NCBI RefSeq assembly: GCF_002915575.1
Contig: NZ_PQGD01000005.1
Location: forward strand, 1-64,000
Source of the DNA: Superficieibacter electus
Lineage (GTDB): Bacteria > Pseudomonadota > Gammaproteobacteria > Enterobacterales > Enterobacteriaceae
Length of the DNA: 64,000 nt
Reading direction: 5' to 3'
Shown: positions 28,348-38,816 of the stretch, in pieces
Layout of the letters: every line of letters begins with the position of its first letter
How positions within the stretch are numbered: position 1 is the stretch's first letter
The notes under the pieces: generated by a model
What the model was told of the DNA's origin: nothing
Database searches by the model: none
The model's input: the letters and a program-made list of their open reading frames with translations, nothing else
Made by a program: the position numbers and the translations under genes

Positions 28348-29487
28348 ATGGGCAATTATATTCGTCCTTTATCTGATGCGGTATTTTCTGTCGCATCCGA
28401 TGACCTGTGGATCGAAGGTTCTGCGATCCAACAATTACATACTACGGCGAAATTAGCCGGCATGACGCGCGTCGTCGGGATGCCTGATTTGCATCCGGGA
28501 CGTGGCTATCCCATCGGTGCGGCATTCTTTTCCCGCGAGCGCTTTTATCCGGCGCTGGTAGGCAACGATATTGGCTGTGGCATGGCGTTGTGGCAAACCG
28601 ATTTACTGACCCGCAAGTACAATGCTGATAAGACGGAAAAGCGTCTGGCTGAGCTGTCTGACGTGGCCGATGCGCAGTGGCTGGAAGACAACGCTCCTGC
28701 CACCATGCAGAATCACCCCTGGCGTTCCGCGCTGGGATCAATCGGCGGCGGTAACCATTTTGCTGAACTTCAGCAGATTGATCATATCGCCGATGCTGAT
28801 ACCTTTGCTCGCTCGGGTTTACAAAAAGCGCAGCTTTTACTGCTGGTGCACAGTGGCTCACGCGGCCTCGGTCAATCCATTCTGCGTCGCCACGTTGAGG
28901 CGTTCTCGCATAATGGTTTACCGGAGAACAGCGACGAGGCACGCCGCTACCTGGAAGAGCATAACGATGCGCTGGCATTTGCCCGCTGCAATCGTGAACT
29001 GATCGCGCGGCGGATACTGCAACAGATCAAAGCTGACGGTGAACCTGTGCTGGATGTGGCGCATAACTTCGTGGAGCCATGCACGGTGGCAGGTGAAGCG
29101 GGCTGGCTACATCGCAAAGGTGCCACGCCGGACGGGCAGGGGCTGGTGATCATTCCTGGTTCGCGCGGCGACTACAGCTGGCTGGTAAAACCGATTATCA
29201 GCGAAGAAAGCTTGTTTTCACTGGCGCATGGTGCGGGGCGCAAATGGATGCGCACCGAGTGTAAAGGCCGGCTATCGGCAAAATTTACTCCGCTCCAGTT
29301 AAGCCGTACGGAAATGGGCAGCCGGGTGATTTGCCGCGATCGCCAGCTGATTTATGAAGAAGCACCGCAGGCGTATAAATCGGTAGAAAGCGTGGTCGAT
29401 TGCCTGCATAACGCCGGGCTGATTACGCCGGTTGCCCGCCTGCATCCGGTGCTGACGCTAAAAACCGCAGGGGAGAAAAACGCATGA
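28348..29487 (+). CDS. rtcB2: RtcB2-type RNA ligase
   Basis: A 379-residue RtcB-family 3'-phosphate RNA ligase. All metal and guanylylation positions are visible: GNDIGCGM (Asp, Cys), [22 protein letters not shown], and [10 protein letters not shown] with the His that carries GMP. The protein is shorter than canonical RtcB and belongs to the branch paired with prfH. Such RtcB2-PrfH pairs rejoin 16S rRNA cut in the decoding centre by toxins of the colicin E3 type. An in-frame ATG at 28336 precedes the chosen ATG 28348 ([10 protein letters not shown]). It overlaps prfH by 4 nt. Confidence 0.88.
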   Translation: MGNYIRPLSDAVFSVASDDLWIEGSAIQQLHTTAKLAGMTRVVGMPDLHPGRGYPIGAAFFSRERFYPALVGNDIGCGMALWQTDLLTRKYNADKTEKRLAELSDVADAQWLEDNAPATMQNHPWRSALGSIGGGNHFAELQQIDHIADADTFARSGLQKAQLLLLVHSGSRGLGQSILRRHVEAFSHNGLPENSDEARRYLEEHNDALAFARCNRELIARRILQQIKADGEPVLDVAHNFVEPCTVAGEAGWLHRKGATPDGQGLVIIPGSRGDYSWLVKPIISEESLFSLAHGAGRKWMRTECKGRLSAKFTPLQLSRTEMGSRVICRDRQLIYEEAPQAYKSVESVVDCLHNAGLITPVARLHPVLTLKTAGEKNA

Positions 29488-30095
29488 TTTTATTGCAACT
29501 CTCTTCTGCCCAGGGGCCGGATGAATGTTGTCTGGCGGTCAAAAAAGCGCTGGACCAGCTTATGAAAGAAGCGGCCCGGGAAAAGGTCTCGCTGGCGGTG
29601 CTCGAAACGGAGCCGGGGCGGTTAGCGGACACGCTGCGATCCGTGCTGGTCTCGCTGGAGGGCGAGGGCGCACCAGCATTAAGCGATCGCTGGTGCGGTA
29701 CGATCCAGTGGATTTGCGAAAGCCCGTACCGCCCGCACCACGGGCGCAAAAACTGGTTTTTTGGCGTGGCGCAATTTACCCCTGCCGAACAATCGTTGGC
29801 AGAGGATATTCGCTTTGAAACCCTGCGTTCCTCCGGGCCGGGCGGACAGCACGTCAATAAAACCGACTCGGCGGTACGCGCCACCCACATTGCGACGGGA
29901 ATTAGCGTTAAGGTGCAATCGGAGCGTAGTCAGCATGCCAATAAGCGGCTGGCCTGTTTACTGATAGCGCATAAGCTGGAGCAACGTCAGCAGCAGGAGG
30001 GCGCAGAGCTAAAGTCGCAGCGGCGGATGTTTCATCATCACATTGAGCGCGGTAATCCGGTGCGGACGTTTAAAGGAATGGCGTTTCGCGAGTAA
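29484..30095 (+). CDS. prfH: Peptide-chain release factor homologue PrfH
   Basis: A 203-residue release-factor-like protein. The peptidyl-tRNA hydrolysis motif GGQ lies in [20 protein letters not shown] and the domain continues with [13 protein letters not shown]. The N-terminal codon-recognition domain of RF1/RF2 is replaced by a short region of about 100 residues. PrfH rescues ribosomes stalled by decoding-centre cleavage, and RtcB2 then ligates the rRNA. E. coli K-12 has a truncated prfH; this one looks intact. Confidence 0.92.
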   Translation: MILLQLSSAQGPDECCLAVKKALDQLMKEAAREKVSLAVLETEPGRLADTLRSVLVSLEGEGAPALSDRWCGTIQWICESPYRPHHGRKNWFFGVAQFTPAEQSLAEDIRFETLRSSGPGGQHVNKTDSAVRATHIATGISVKVQSERSQHANKRLACLLIAHKLEQRQQQEGAELKSQRRMFHHHIERGNPVRTFKGMAFRE

Positions 30096-30187
30096 ACTGC
30101 AAACCTGCCGGAGGGCGCGTGCTTTATCAGAAGCAGCCCCCCGGCATCTGCGCTAGACATACAAATGAACACATAAAGGGAATTACG

Positions 30188-30709
30188 ATGTTTATAGGTC
30201 ATCTTCCGGCAGGGTATTTAATCACTTGTGGTTTATTTAAACCTCTTCCATTACCTAAGAATGCTGCACGCCGATGTATTCTGGCCGGGCTGACAGGTGC
30301 GATTGCGCCAGATTTTGATCTGATCTGGTGTTATCTGGTGGATCATGGTCAGCACCATCATCATTTGTATCCTACCCACTGGCCGCTAATATGGTTTTCC
30401 GCGCTTTCTTTGCTACTGCTGTGGGCAGGTCTGGTAAAGAACAAATATCCGGTATTGTTATGCGTGGTGTTTTGCGTTAACGGTATCGTGCATTTGTTGC
30501 TGGACAGTCTGGTCGGCGACATTGGCTGGCTGATGCCATTCGATAATACGCTCTTTGCGCTGGCGCACGTCCCGGCGCAGTATCACCCGTGGTGGCTTAA
30601 TTTCTTTTTACACTGGTCGTTCATGCTGGAAATGGCGCTGGTTGTTGCGGCTATCTGGCTATGGCGGCGCAGGCGCAAAGCCTCGCTTATCGAAGCGCCC
30701 GTTGAATAA
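30188..30709 (+). CDS. YdjM-like membrane-bound metal-dependent hydrolase family protein
   Basis: A 173-residue inner-membrane protein with four or five hydrophobic helices. Family features are the N-terminal GHLPAGYL, the GAIAPDFDLIWCYLVD motif with acidic residues, HHHHLYPTHWPL, and VNGIVHLLLDSL. The DUF457/YdjM group is annotated as metal-dependent hydrolases without a proven substrate. The frame is open to a GTG at 30119, but ATG 30188 gives the family N-terminus. It lies between prfH and the convergent pepD. Confidence 0.75.
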   Translation: MFIGHLPAGYLITCGLFKPLPLPKNAARRCILAGLTGAIAPDFDLIWCYLVDHGQHHHHLYPTHWPLIWFSALSLLLLWAGLVKNKYPVLLCVVFCVNGIVHLLLDSLVGDIGWLMPFDNTLFALAHVPAQYHPWWLNFFLHWSFMLEMALVVAAIWLWRRRRKASLIEAPVE

Positions 30710-30718
30710 AGCGCCCCA

Positions 30719-30749
30719 TAAAACGTCCGTACCTTGCGGCACGGACGTT
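30719..30749 (-). terminator. Terminator of pepD
   Basis: On the minus strand AACGTCCGT/ACGGACGTT (30722-30730 with 30741-30749) forms a 9-bp stem running into TTTT, 11 nt behind the pepD stop. Confidence 0.75.
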
Positions 30750-30759
30750 AATCTTGATA

Positions 30760-32217
30760 TTACTTCTGCGGAATCGCCTTCAGCAGTTCGGTCAGCAGGT
30801 GCCAGTACTGGCCCACGCTTTCGATATGCACCTGCTCATCCGGCGAGTGCGGTCCGGTAATGGTTGGTCCGATAGACACCATGTCCATGTCCGGGTACGG
30901 TTTCTTGAACAAACCGCATTCCAGGCCTGCGTGGATCACCTGGATGTTTGGCGTCTTATTAAACAGACGCTGATAGGTTTCACGCACCAGCTGCATTACT
31001 GGCGAATTCGCATCCGGCTGCCAGCCAGGGTAGCCGCCTTTCGGCTGGGTTCTGGCACCGGCCAGTTTGCCCAGCGATTCCAGCATGCTGACCACATAAT
31101 CTTTGCCGCTGTCGATAAGCGAACGGATCAGGCAGTGGATTTCAACGTTGTCATCCGTCATGGTTACCACGCCAACGTTCAGCGACGTTTCTACCACGCC
31201 TTTTGCCACGTCAGAGTTGCGGATCACGCCGTTCGGCGTCGCATTCAGCAACTGCACGAAGCTGTCACGAGACTGCGCATTCAGCGCGCCTTTCTCGGCG
31301 GTGGCGGGTTCCAGCACCACGGTCAGATTTTTTTCTTTAATCGACAGTTCGTTTTTCAGGATATCCAGATAGGTTGCCACCAGCGACTTCAGCTGTTCTG
31401 TTTTATCAGCAGATACGGCAACAGTGGCAAAGGCTTCACGGGGGATAGCATTACGCAGAGTACCACCGTTAAAATCGACCAGACGCAGATCCAGTTCCGC
31501 CGCATGAGCCGCGAGGAAACGCGCCAGCAGCTTGTTGGCATTGCCCAGACCTAAATGGATATCGCCGCCGGAGTGGCCGCCTTTGAGGCCTTTCAGCGTC
31601 AGTTTAAACGTCTGGAAACCTGCCGGGATGGCTTCGCGGGTCAGCGTCAGGTTAGAGCTAAAATCAATACCGCCCGCGCAGCCCATATAGATTTCACCTT
31701 CTTCTTCGGAGTCGGTGTTAATCAGGATGTCTGCCTGCAACCAGCCCGCCTGAAGGCCGAAAGCGCCGTCCATGCCGGTTTCTTCGGTCATCGTCAGCAG
31801 CACTTCCAGCGGACCATGCACAACATTTTCGTCAGCCAGTACCGCCAGCGCGGACGCCATACCGATGCCGTTATCCGCGCCCAGCGTGGTACCGCGTGCT
31901 TTCACCCATTCGCCGTCGATGTACGGCTGGATAGGATCTTTAGCGAAGTCGTGTACCGTATCGTTGTTTTTCTGCGGCACCATATCCAGATGCGCCTGTA
32001 AAACCACCGGCTTACGATTTTCCATGCCCGCTGTCGCTGGCTTACGGATCAGGATATTGCCCACAGCATCGCGATCGACAAACAGCCCTTTCTCTTTTGC
32101 CCAGCCCATAATGTGCTGCGCGAGTTCTTCTTCATGGTGAGAAGGGTGAGGAATGGAACAAATTTTGGCAAAAATATCCCACAGCGGCTGCGGAGATAGT
32201 TGAGACAGTTCAGACAC
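30760..32217 (-). CDS. pepD: Aminoacyl-histidine dipeptidase (peptidase D)
   Basis: A 485-residue M20C metallopeptidase that cleaves carnosine-like and other dipeptides in the cytoplasm. Metal and catalytic motifs: LQAHLDMVPQ, LGADNGIGM, MTEETGMDGAFG, INTDSEEEGEIYMGCAGG, and the C-terminal IHAGLECGLF and TGPHSPDEQVH. The start is GTG 32217 (VSELSQLSPQPLW as in E. coli), with AAGGAG just upstream on this strand. The longer open frame adds 18 unlikely residues. Confidence 0.95.
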   Translation of the reverse strand: MSELSQLSPQPLWDIFAKICSIPHPSHHEEELAQHIMGWAKEKGLFVDRDAVGNILIRKPATAGMENRKPVVLQAHLDMVPQKNNDTVHDFAKDPIQPYIDGEWVKARGTTLGADNGIGMASALAVLADENVVHGPLEVLLTMTEETGMDGAFGLQAGWLQADILINTDSEEEGEIYMGCAGGIDFSSNLTLTREAIPAGFQTFKLTLKGLKGGHSGGDIHLGLGNANKLLARFLAAHAAELDLRLVDFNGGTLRNAIPREAFATVAVSADKTEQLKSLVATYLDILKNELSIKEKNLTVVLEPATAEKGALNAQSRDSFVQLLNATPNGVIRNSDVAKGVVETSLNVGVVTMTDDNVEIHCLIRSLIDSGKDYVVSMLESLGKLAGARTQPKGGYPGWQPDANSPVMQLVRETYQRLFNKTPNIQVIHAGLECGLFKKPYPDMDMVSIGPTITGPHSPDEQVHIESVGQYWHLLTELLKAIPQK

Positions 32218-32473
32218 GATAAGTCTCCTTTCGACTTTCTGCAAAGGGGCTTGCAGGTCAAGGGTTAGCAAAAAAGATCACACGACAAGTCAGGCTTGCG
32301 GGATGAGCTTGAGAATACCACTTTATCCGGTTACGACCAGTATTAAGCACGTAAAAACACCCCGTGATGCCGCTTAACACTGGTTTTTAGCGTTTCAGAT
32401 CTCTATAATCTCGCGCAACCTATTTCCCCCTCGAACACTTTTTAAGCCGTAAAAACAGGCTGGGACACTTCAC

Positions 32474-32932
32474 ATGAGCGAAAAATACGTCGTCACCTGG
32501 GACATGTTGCAGATTCACGCACGCAAACTGGCCACTCGCCTGATGCCGTCAGAACAGTGGAAAGGCATTATTGCCGTTAGCCGTGGGGGTCTGGTTCCTG
32601 GCGCTCTGCTGGCACGTGAACTGGGTATTCGTCATGTAGATACCGTTTGCATTTCCAGCTATGACCACGATAATCAGCGCGAGCTGAAAGTCCTCAAACG
32701 TGCCGAAGGCGATGGCGAAGGCTTTATCGTTATTGACGATCTGGTTGATACCGGTGGTACCGCAGTCGCTATCCGCGATATGTATCCAAAAGCGCATTTC
32801 GTCACTATTTTTGCCAAACCGGCTGGCCGTCCGCTGGTAGATGATTATGTGGTTGATATCCCTCAGGATACCTGGATTGAACAACCGTGGGACATGGGCG
32901 TCGTTTTCGTTCCGCCTATCTCAGGCCGTTAA
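32474..32932 (+). CDS. gpt: Xanthine-guanine phosphoribosyltransferase
   Basis: A 152-residue type I phosphoribosyltransferase for salvage of xanthine, guanine and hypoxanthine. The PRPP-binding motif is [14 protein letters not shown], with [18 protein letters not shown] upstream and the base-binding [10 protein letters not shown] near the end. Length equals E. coli Gpt. It diverges from pepD. Confidence 0.96.
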   Translation: MSEKYVVTWDMLQIHARKLATRLMPSEQWKGIIAVSRGGLVPGALLARELGIRHVDTVCISSYDHDNQRELKVLKRAEGDGEGFIVIDDLVDTGGTAVAIRDMYPKAHFVTIFAKPAGRPLVDDYVVDIPQDTWIEQPWDMGVVFVPPISGR

Positions 32933-32946
32933 TTTCCCCTCTTTTC

Positions 32947-32977
32947 AACGCCCGGTTTACCGGGCGTTGTTCTTTTT
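32947..32977 (+). terminator. gpt terminator
   Basis: A 9-bp stem AACGCCCGG/CCGGGCGTT with a TTTA loop, followed by GTTCTTTTT, 14 nt behind the gpt stop. Confidence 0.9.
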
Positions 32978-33032
32978 AGCCTCTGGCGCGGTACAATAAG
33001 CCCCACTGATCACATCAAGGAGGCGGCGCACA

Positions 33033-34277
33033 ATGACCCAGGCGAATCTCAGCGAAACCCTGTTCAAACCTCGTTTTAAACATCCTGAAACCTCGACGCT
33101 GGTGCGACGGTTTAATCAGGGTGAGACACCGCTGGTGCAATCCACGCTGGACGGTAAAAACGTCCCTCACTGGTATCGCATGGTCAATCGCCTGATGTGG
33201 ATCTCGCGAGGTGTTGATGCGCGTGAAATTCTCGACGTACAGTCACGCATCGTGATGAGCACCGCCGAACGCACCGATCCTAACCTTTATGATACGGTGG
33301 TTGGCTACCGTGGCGGGAACTGGATCTTTGAATGGTCGAAACAGGCGATGCTCTGGCAGCAAAAAGCCAGCCAGGAGCAGGACGCCGCCCTTTGCGGTCG
33401 CCACTGGTTGCACGCCGCTAATCTTTATAGTATTGCGGCATATCCCCATCTGAAAGGCGATGCACTGGCTGAGCAAGCGCAGGTACTGGCCAGCCGTGCG
33501 TATGAAGAGGCGGCCCAGCGCTTGCCAGGGCAGATGCGTGAAATGGAATTTGCCATTCCCGGTGGCTCGCCGGTGACGGGCTTTTTACATATGCCGGAAG
33601 GGGAAGGGCCTTTCCCCACGATCCTGATGTGCGGCGGTCTTGATTCCCTGCAATTTGATTATTACAGCCTGTTTGAGCGCTATTTCGCACCGCTCGGCAT
33701 CGCCATGCTGACGCTGGATATGCCTTCCATCGGTTTCTCCTCTAAATGGAAGCTAACGCAGGATTCCAGCCTGCTGCATCAGCAGGTCCTGAAATCCTTG
33801 CCGAACATTCCCTGGATTGATCACACCCGGGTGGCGCTTTTTGGTTTTCGTTTCGGCGCAAACGTCGCAGTGCGGCTGGCGTATCTGGAATCCCCGCGTC
33901 TTAAAGCTGTCGCCTGCCTGGGGCCAGTGGTGCATGCTTTACTCAACGATCCGCTGCGCCAGGGACGCGTACCGGAAATGTATCTTGATGTGCTGGCCAG
34001 CCGGCTTGGGATGCATGACGCCTCCGATGAGGCTTTACGCGTTGAACTCAACCGCTACTCACTCAAAACGCAGGGGCTGCTGGGTCGCCGCTGCCCGACA
34101 CCCATGCTCTCTGGCTACTGGCAAAACGATCCCTTCAGCCCGGAGGAGGAGTCGCGTCTCATCGTTTCATCCTCAGCCGACGGGAAGCTCCTGCCCGTCA
34201 CCTTTAGCCCGGTGTATCGCAATTTTGACAAAGCGCTAAAAGAAATTACCGCCTGGATTAATCATAGATTTGGTTAA
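33033..34277 (+). CDS. frsA: FrsA, alpha/beta-hydrolase-fold esterase-like protein
   Basis: A 414-residue protein of the same length as E. coli FrsA (fermentation-respiration switch protein), which binds dephosphorylated enzyme IIA-Glc of the PTS. The alpha/beta hydrolase core is clear ([28 protein letters not shown]). The nucleophile elbow reads GFRFG, with Arg in place of the usual Ser, as in E. coli, so a classical serine-esterase mechanism is unlikely. Confidence 0.94.
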   Translation: MTQANLSETLFKPRFKHPETSTLVRRFNQGETPLVQSTLDGKNVPHWYRMVNRLMWISRGVDAREILDVQSRIVMSTAERTDPNLYDTVVGYRGGNWIFEWSKQAMLWQQKASQEQDAALCGRHWLHAANLYSIAAYPHLKGDALAEQAQVLASRAYEEAAQRLPGQMREMEFAIPGGSPVTGFLHMPEGEGPFPTILMCGGLDSLQFDYYSLFERYFAPLGIAMLTLDMPSIGFSSKWKLTQDSSLLHQQVLKSLPNIPWIDHTRVALFGFRFGANVAVRLAYLESPRLKAVACLGPVVHALLNDPLRQGRVPEMYLDVLASRLGMHDASDEALRVELNRYSLKTQGLLGRRCPTPMLSGYWQNDPFSPEEESRLIVSSSADGKLLPVTFSPVYRNFDKALKEITAWINHRFG

Positions 34278-34334
34278 TAGATTGCTAATTTCTATTGATT
34301 TGGTAAAACAGTTGCATCACAAAAGGAGAGAGCA

Positions 34335-34727
34335 ATGACGTTACCAAGTGGACACCCGAAAAGCAGACTGATTAAGAAATTCACAGCGCTGGGGCCTTAC
34401 ATCCGTGAGGAGCAATGTGAAGATACCCGCTTCTTTTTCGATTGCCTGGCAGTTTGCGTCAATGTCAAACCGGCACCTGAAAAGCGCGAGTTCTGGGGAT
34501 GGTGGATGGAAATGGATGCCGAGGAAAAACGCTTTACCTACCGCTACCATTTCGGTCTGTTTGATAAAGAAGGCAAGTGGCAGCCCACTGAAATTAAAGA
34601 TCCTGAAGTCAGCGAACGCCTTGAACATACCCTGCGCCAGTTCCATGAGCGAGCGCGTGAGATGTTAACAACACTTGAGCTTTCTCTGGAGCCGGCTGAG
34701 GGTTTTTCCGACAAAGCGTTGCAATAA
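34335..34727 (+). CDS. crl: Crl, sigma-S activator
   Basis: A 130-residue protein that binds free sigma-S and promotes its joining to RNA polymerase, supporting curli and stationary-phase genes. The conserved WGWWMEMD region, the FDCLAVCVN stretch and the C-terminal [15 protein letters not shown] match the family. GGAG precedes ATG 34335. It converges on phoE. Confidence 0.95.
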   Translation: MTLPSGHPKSRLIKKFTALGPYIREEQCEDTRFFFDCLAVCVNVKPAPEKREFWGWWMEMDAEEKRFTYRYHFGLFDKEGKWQPTEIKDPEVSERLEHTLRQFHERAREMLTTLELSLEPAEGFSDKALQ

Positions 34728-34748
34728 CCCGCCTGAGTACAGATTACG

Positions 34749-34778
34749 AAAAAAAGCCCTGTCTCGACAGGGCTTTTT
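34749..34778. terminator. Bidirectional terminator between crl and phoE
   Basis: GCCCTGT/ACAGGGC (34756-34762 with 34767-34773), with seven A on the left and five T on the right. Confidence 0.92.
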
Positions 34779-34798
34779 CGTATGAAGCTTTAACGTTA

Positions 34799-35866
34799 TC
34801 AGAACTGATAAGTCAGACCAACGACCACGATATCATCGCTATTAATGCCGAGTTTGTTATCGTCATCCAGCTGGTTAATTTTATATTCTGTAAATGCCGA
34901 CATGTTTTTGTTGAAATAATAGGTTGCACCGACGTCAATATATTTCACGAGATCTTCATCACCCACACCTTCAATATCTTTGCCTTTAGACTGGACATAG
35001 CCCAAAGACGGACGAAGACCAAAGTCAAACTGATACTGTGCGACAGCTTCAAAGTGTTGTGCTTTATTGGCAAAACCGCCGGAGATCGGGGTCATATTTC
35101 GTGTTTCAGCATACATTGCTGCCAGATAAATATTATTAGCATCATATTTCAGACCAGTTGCCCACGCTTCCGCTTTATCGCCGTGACCGCGCGGAGCCAG
35201 CGCCAGATTCTGCTGATCGTCAGTACGATCAGAGTTGGTGTACGCACCGCTGATGGCAAAATCGCTGCCGCCGAAATCATAGGTCAGAGAGGTACCAACC
35301 CCATCGCCATTCTGTTTTTTGACGTCGCTACGACCTTCGTTTTTACCCTGATACTGGAGGGTTAAATCCAGACCGTCAATCGCCCCGAAGAAGTCGGTAT
35401 TACGGTACGTAGCCAGCCCGCTGGAACGTTTGGTCATAAAGTTGTCGGTCTGACCGGAAGAGTCGCCGCCAAGTTCAGGGAACATATCGGTCCACGCTTC
35501 CACGTCGTACAGCGCGCCAAGGTTGCGACCATAATCAATGGAGCCAAACTGACTGAATTTCAGACCCGCGAAGGCCAGACGTGTTTTCTGTGAGCTGCTG
35601 TTGCCTTCTTCTTTGTTACCGGCAAATTCTGCTTCCCAGCGGCCAAAACCGGTCAACTGGTCATTAATTTGTGTTTCACCTTTAAAACCAAAACGAACGT
35701 AAGTTTGATCACCATCTTTGCTGTCGTTATCAGTGAAGTAATGCATGGCTTTTACTTTGCCATAGACATCAAGTTTATTGCTGTTCTTATTATAAACTTC
35801 AGCTGCATTGACTGCTGAGGACGCTGCAACACCCATTACCACTAATGCCAAAATGCTCTTTTTCAT
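34799..35866 (-). CDS. phoE: Outer membrane phosphoporin PhoE
   Basis: A 355-residue trimeric porin, made under phosphate starvation and favouring anions. The signal is [21 protein letters not shown], the mature N-terminus [19 protein letters not shown], and the terminal strand ends VGLTYQF with the C-terminal Phe needed for Bam recognition. Loop 3 has the PEFGGDSS-type motif as [15 protein letters not shown]. The frame extends to 35905, but ATG 35866 starts the signal. A Pho box lies upstream. Confidence 0.95.
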   Translation of the reverse strand: MKKSILALVVMGVAASSAVNAAEVYNKNSNKLDVYGKVKAMHYFTDNDSKDGDQTYVRFGFKGETQINDQLTGFGRWEAEFAGNKEEGNSSSQKTRLAFAGLKFSQFGSIDYGRNLGALYDVEAWTDMFPELGGDSSGQTDNFMTKRSSGLATYRNTDFFGAIDGLDLTLQYQGKNEGRSDVKKQNGDGVGTSLTYDFGGSDFAISGAYTNSDRTDDQQNLALAPRGHGDKAEAWATGLKYDANNIYLAAMYAETRNMTPISGGFANKAQHFEAVAQYQFDFGLRPSLGYVQSKGKDIEGVGDEDLVKYIDVGATYYFNKNMSAFTEYKINQLDDDNKLGINSDDIVVVGLTYQF

Positions 35867-35951
35867 TTTTAACCCTGCTTCTTTGAAAGACGCGCTAATA
35901 AACATCGGGCCACTGCCCCGTTGAAAACATGAAGGGTTTTAACGTTTATGG

Positions 35952-35969
35952 ATGAAAGATTTATGACAG
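35952..35969 (-). promoter_or_regulatory. Pho box (PhoB site) of phoE
   Basis: On the minus strand CTGTCATAAATCTTTCAT matches the 18-bp Pho box consensus (CTGTCAT-A/T-AA/T-CTGT-A/C-AT) at most positions. It is about 86 nt before the phoE start. Confidence 0.88.
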
Positions 35970-36156
35970 TTTCAGAATATTTCTAAAATATTCACTTTAA
36001 TTATGATTGTAATGAAGTTGTCACTCTCTGCCGTTACGCTTGCTGATCCTGCGCAACAAAATGTCATGGCGGATGCTGCCATAGTTGGCAAGCGGCCTTA
36101 CTCCTGTTACAACGTTTGCCTGATACCAATTTCTAATATGTATACGGCAGGAAATG

Positions 36157-37260
36157 ATGAGTGACAGCCAGACGCTGGTGGTAAAACTGGGCACCAGCGT
36201 GTTAACGGGCGGATCGCGCCGCCTGAACCGGGCCCATATTGTTGAACTGGTGCGCCAGTGCGCGCAGCTGCACGCGGCAGGGCACCGCATCGTTATCGTG
36301 ACTTCTGGCGCGATCGCTGCCGGACGCGAGCATCTTGGTTATCCGGAGCTTCCGGCCACTATCGCCTCTAAGCAACTGCTGGCCGCGGTAGGGCAGAGCC
36401 GCCTGATCCAGCTCTGGGAGCAGCTTTTTTCCATTTATGGCATTCATATCGGACAAATGCTGCTGACCCGCGCCGACATGGAAGACCGCGAGCGTTTCCT
36501 TAACGCGCGCGACACTCTGCGTGCGCTGCTCGACAACAACATTGTGCCGGTCATCAATGAAAATGACGCCGTCGCGACCACCGAAATCAAAGTCGGCGAC
36601 AACGATAACCTCTCTGCCCTGGCGGCCATTCTGGCTGGGGCTGATAAACTGCTACTGCTCACCGATCAGCAGGGCCTCTATACTGCCGATCCGCGCAACA
36701 ACCCCGATGCTGAACTGATTGAAAATGTCTACAGCATTGATGACGCTCTGCGTGCCATTGCGGGTGACAGCGTGTCGGGGCTGGGAACCGGCGGTATGGG
36801 TACTAAACTGCAGGCGGCCGACGTTGCCTGCCGCGCAGGTATCGACACCATCATCGCTGCCGGAAGCCGCCCTGGCGTGATCGGCGATGTGATGGAGAAT
36901 ATTTCTGTCGGTACGCGTTTTCATGCTCAGGAATCTCCGCTGGAAAACCGCAAACGCTGGATTTTCGGTGCGCCGCCCGCAGGTGAAATTACCGTTGATG
37001 AGGGAGCCACCTCCGCCATTCTGGAACGCGGTAGCTCATTGCTTCCTAAAGGCATTAAAAGCGTGACAGGAAACTTTTCCCGTGGTGAAGTGATCCGCAT
37101 CCGTAGTCTTGAGGGGCGCGATATTGCTCACGGCGTCAGCCGCTATAACAGCGACGCATTGCGCCGTATTGCCGGTCACCACTCTCAACAGATTGACGCT
37201 ATTCTCGGCTATGAATATGGCCCGGTGGCGGTTCATCGCGACGATATGATCACCCGCTAA
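36157..37260 (+). CDS. proB: Glutamate 5-kinase
   Basis: A 367-residue enzyme for the first step of proline synthesis (glutamate to gamma-glutamyl phosphate). It has the amino-acid kinase domain ([54 protein letters not shown]), then a C-terminal PUA domain from about 275. ATG 36154 is also in frame, but 36157 has better spacing from AGGA and equals the E. coli N-terminus. It is in operon with proA. Confidence 0.96.
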   Translation: MSDSQTLVVKLGTSVLTGGSRRLNRAHIVELVRQCAQLHAAGHRIVIVTSGAIAAGREHLGYPELPATIASKQLLAAVGQSRLIQLWEQLFSIYGIHIGQMLLTRADMEDRERFLNARDTLRALLDNNIVPVINENDAVATTEIKVGDNDNLSALAAILAGADKLLLLTDQQGLYTADPRNNPDAELIENVYSIDDALRAIAGDSVSGLGTGGMGTKLQAADVACRAGIDTIIAAGSRPGVIGDVMENISVGTRFHAQESPLENRKRWIFGAPPAGEITVDEGATSAILERGSSLLPKGIKSVTGNFSRGEVIRIRSLEGRDIAHGVSRYNSDALRRIAGHHSQQIDAILGYEYGPVAVHRDDMITR

Positions 37261-37270
37261 GGAGCGAAGT

Positions 37271-38521
37271 ATGCTGGAACAAATGGGTAAGGCCGCTAAG
37301 GCAGCGTCTTACCAGCTGGCGCTGCTCGGCAGTAAAGAGAAAAACCGCGTTCTGGAAAAAATTGCTGATTACCTGGAAGCGGAAGCGCCGCAAATTCTGA
37401 CGGCTAACGAGCAGGATCTGCTGGAAGCGCGCCGTAATGGTCTCAGTGACGCGATGCTCGATCGTCTGGCGCTGAACCCGGCGCGGCTCAGTGCAATAGC
37501 CAACGATGTTCGCCAGGTTTGCCAGCTGGCCGATCCGGTGGGTCAGGTTATTGATGGCGGACTGCTGGACAGCGGTCTGCGTCTTGAACGTCGTCGCGTG
37601 CCATTGGGCGTCATCGGCGTTATTTATGAAGCGCGTCCGAACGTCACCGTTGATGTCGCCTCTCTGTGCCTGAAAACCGGTAACGCCGCTATCCTGCGCG
37701 GCGGTAAAGAGACGTGGCGCACCAATGCCGCCACGGTGAAGGTGATTCAGCAGGCGCTGGAAGAGTGTGGTTTGCCTGCCGGTGCCGTGCAGGCGATTGA
37801 AAGCCCGGATCGTGCGCTGGTTAATGAGATGCTGCGCATGGACAAGTATATCGACATGCTGATCCCGCGCGGTGGCGCTGGATTGCACAAACTGTGTCGT
37901 GAGCAGTCCACTATTCCGGTGATCACTGGCGGCATTGGCGTGTGCCATATTTTTGTTGATGATTCCGCAGAGATTTTCCCGGCTCTCGACATTCTCGTTA
38001 ATGCCAAAACCCAACGCCCGAGCACCTGTAATACGGTTGAAACAGTGCTGGTGCATCAGGAGATTGCAGAACGCTTTTTGCCCGCGCTCAGCCAGAGAAT
38101 GGCAATATGTGGGGTCACGTTACACGGTGATGAAATCGTAATGCAGGTGCTCAAAGGCCCGGCTAAACTTGTTCCACTGAAATCAGAAGAGCTGGACAAC
38201 GAGTTTTTATCTCTGGATCTCAATGTTGTCGTAGTAGTTGATATTGATGATGCCATCGCCCATATCCGCCAGCACGGCACGCAGCACTCTGACGCCATCC
38301 TCACGCGCACGCTGCGTAATGCCGATCGTTTCGTTAACGAAGTCGATTCCTCTGCCGTGTACGTTAATGCCTCCACTCGCTTCACCGACGGCGGCCAGTT
38401 TGGCCTCGGGGCCGAAGTCGCGGTCAGCACGCAAAAACTGCACGCGCGCGGCCCGATGGGACTCGAAGCCCTGACTACCTACAAGTGGATTGGCTACGGC
38501 GACGATACCATTCGTGCTTAA
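37271..38521 (+). CDS. proA: Glutamate-5-semialdehyde dehydrogenase
   Basis: A 416-residue NADPH-dependent reductase of gamma-glutamyl phosphate, the second proline step. The catalytic Cys is in [15 protein letters not shown]; the cofactor region [14 protein letters not shown] and the end segment [13 protein letters not shown] match the family. GGAG lies just before ATG 37271, 10 nt behind proB. Confidence 0.96.
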   Translation: MLEQMGKAAKAASYQLALLGSKEKNRVLEKIADYLEAEAPQILTANEQDLLEARRNGLSDAMLDRLALNPARLSAIANDVRQVCQLADPVGQVIDGGLLDSGLRLERRRVPLGVIGVIYEARPNVTVDVASLCLKTGNAAILRGGKETWRTNAATVKVIQQALEECGLPAGAVQAIESPDRALVNEMLRMDKYIDMLIPRGGAGLHKLCREQSTIPVITGGIGVCHIFVDDSAEIFPALDILVNAKTQRPSTCNTVETVLVHQEIAERFLPALSQRMAICGVTLHGDEIVMQVLKGPAKLVPLKSEELDNEFLSLDLNVVVVVDIDDAIAHIRQHGTQHSDAILTRTLRNADRFVNEVDSSAVYVNASTRFTDGGQFGLGAEVAVSTQKLHARGPMGLEALTTYKWIGYGDDTIRA

Positions 38522-38526
38522 ATGCA

Positions 38527-38590
38527 GCCGGGTGACGCAAAAATAGTCGGTTGATTCATATGACTATTGACGCATCGCCCGGTTAGTTTT
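38527..38590 (+). terminator. Imperfect long hairpin behind proA, probable terminator
   Basis: The arms GCCGGGTGACGC...AATAGTC and GACTATTGACGC...GCCCGGT pair with several mismatches around an AT-rich loop, then TTAGTTTT follows. It ends the proBA transcript before tRNA-Thr. Confidence 0.5.
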
Positions 38591-38638
38591 AACCTTCTAC
38601 ACCGTGATTTGCCGCTGGCAGGTCATTCCCTCCTCAGG

Positions 38639-38714
38639 GCCGATATAGCTCAGTTGGTAGAGCAGCGCATTCGTAATGCGAAGGTCGTAGGTTCGACTCC
38701 TATTATCGGCACCA
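38639..38714 (+). tRNA. thrW: tRNA-Thr (anticodon CGT)
   Basis: A 76-nt cloverleaf with CCA. The acceptor GCCGATA pairs with TATCGGC; anticodon CGT is at 38672-38674 in the loop ATTCGTAAT; the T arm is GTAGGTTCGACTCCTA. The position behind proA is that of thrW, a frequent integration site (CP4-6 in E. coli K-12). The DNA to its right here is accessory, but no integrase is seen. Confidence 0.95.
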
Positions 38715-38816
38715 CAGAATTCAATGAGTTACAGATACGCTGGCTCCCTTTCACTGCATACTTATTTTCCATTATATAGCTAAGTATCAGCTGCCGACGT
38801 TTAAATCGCAGGCTTG

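Noticed and set aside
28259-28456. 65-codon hydrophobic frame overlapping the start of rtcB2
   Set aside because: It runs through the conserved rtcB2 N-terminus in another frame and lacks a ribosome site.
30754-31554. 266-codon plus-strand frame inside pepD
   Set aside because: Antisense of conserved pepD motifs; composition is that of a shadow frame.
37250-38056. 268-codon minus-strand frame inside proA
   Set aside because: Shadow of conserved proA; no ribosome site and no recognisable domain.
38639-38714. Prophage or integrase at tRNA-Thr
   Set aside because: The site is a known hotspot, but no integrase, phage structural gene or duplicated tRNA end is visible in the window.
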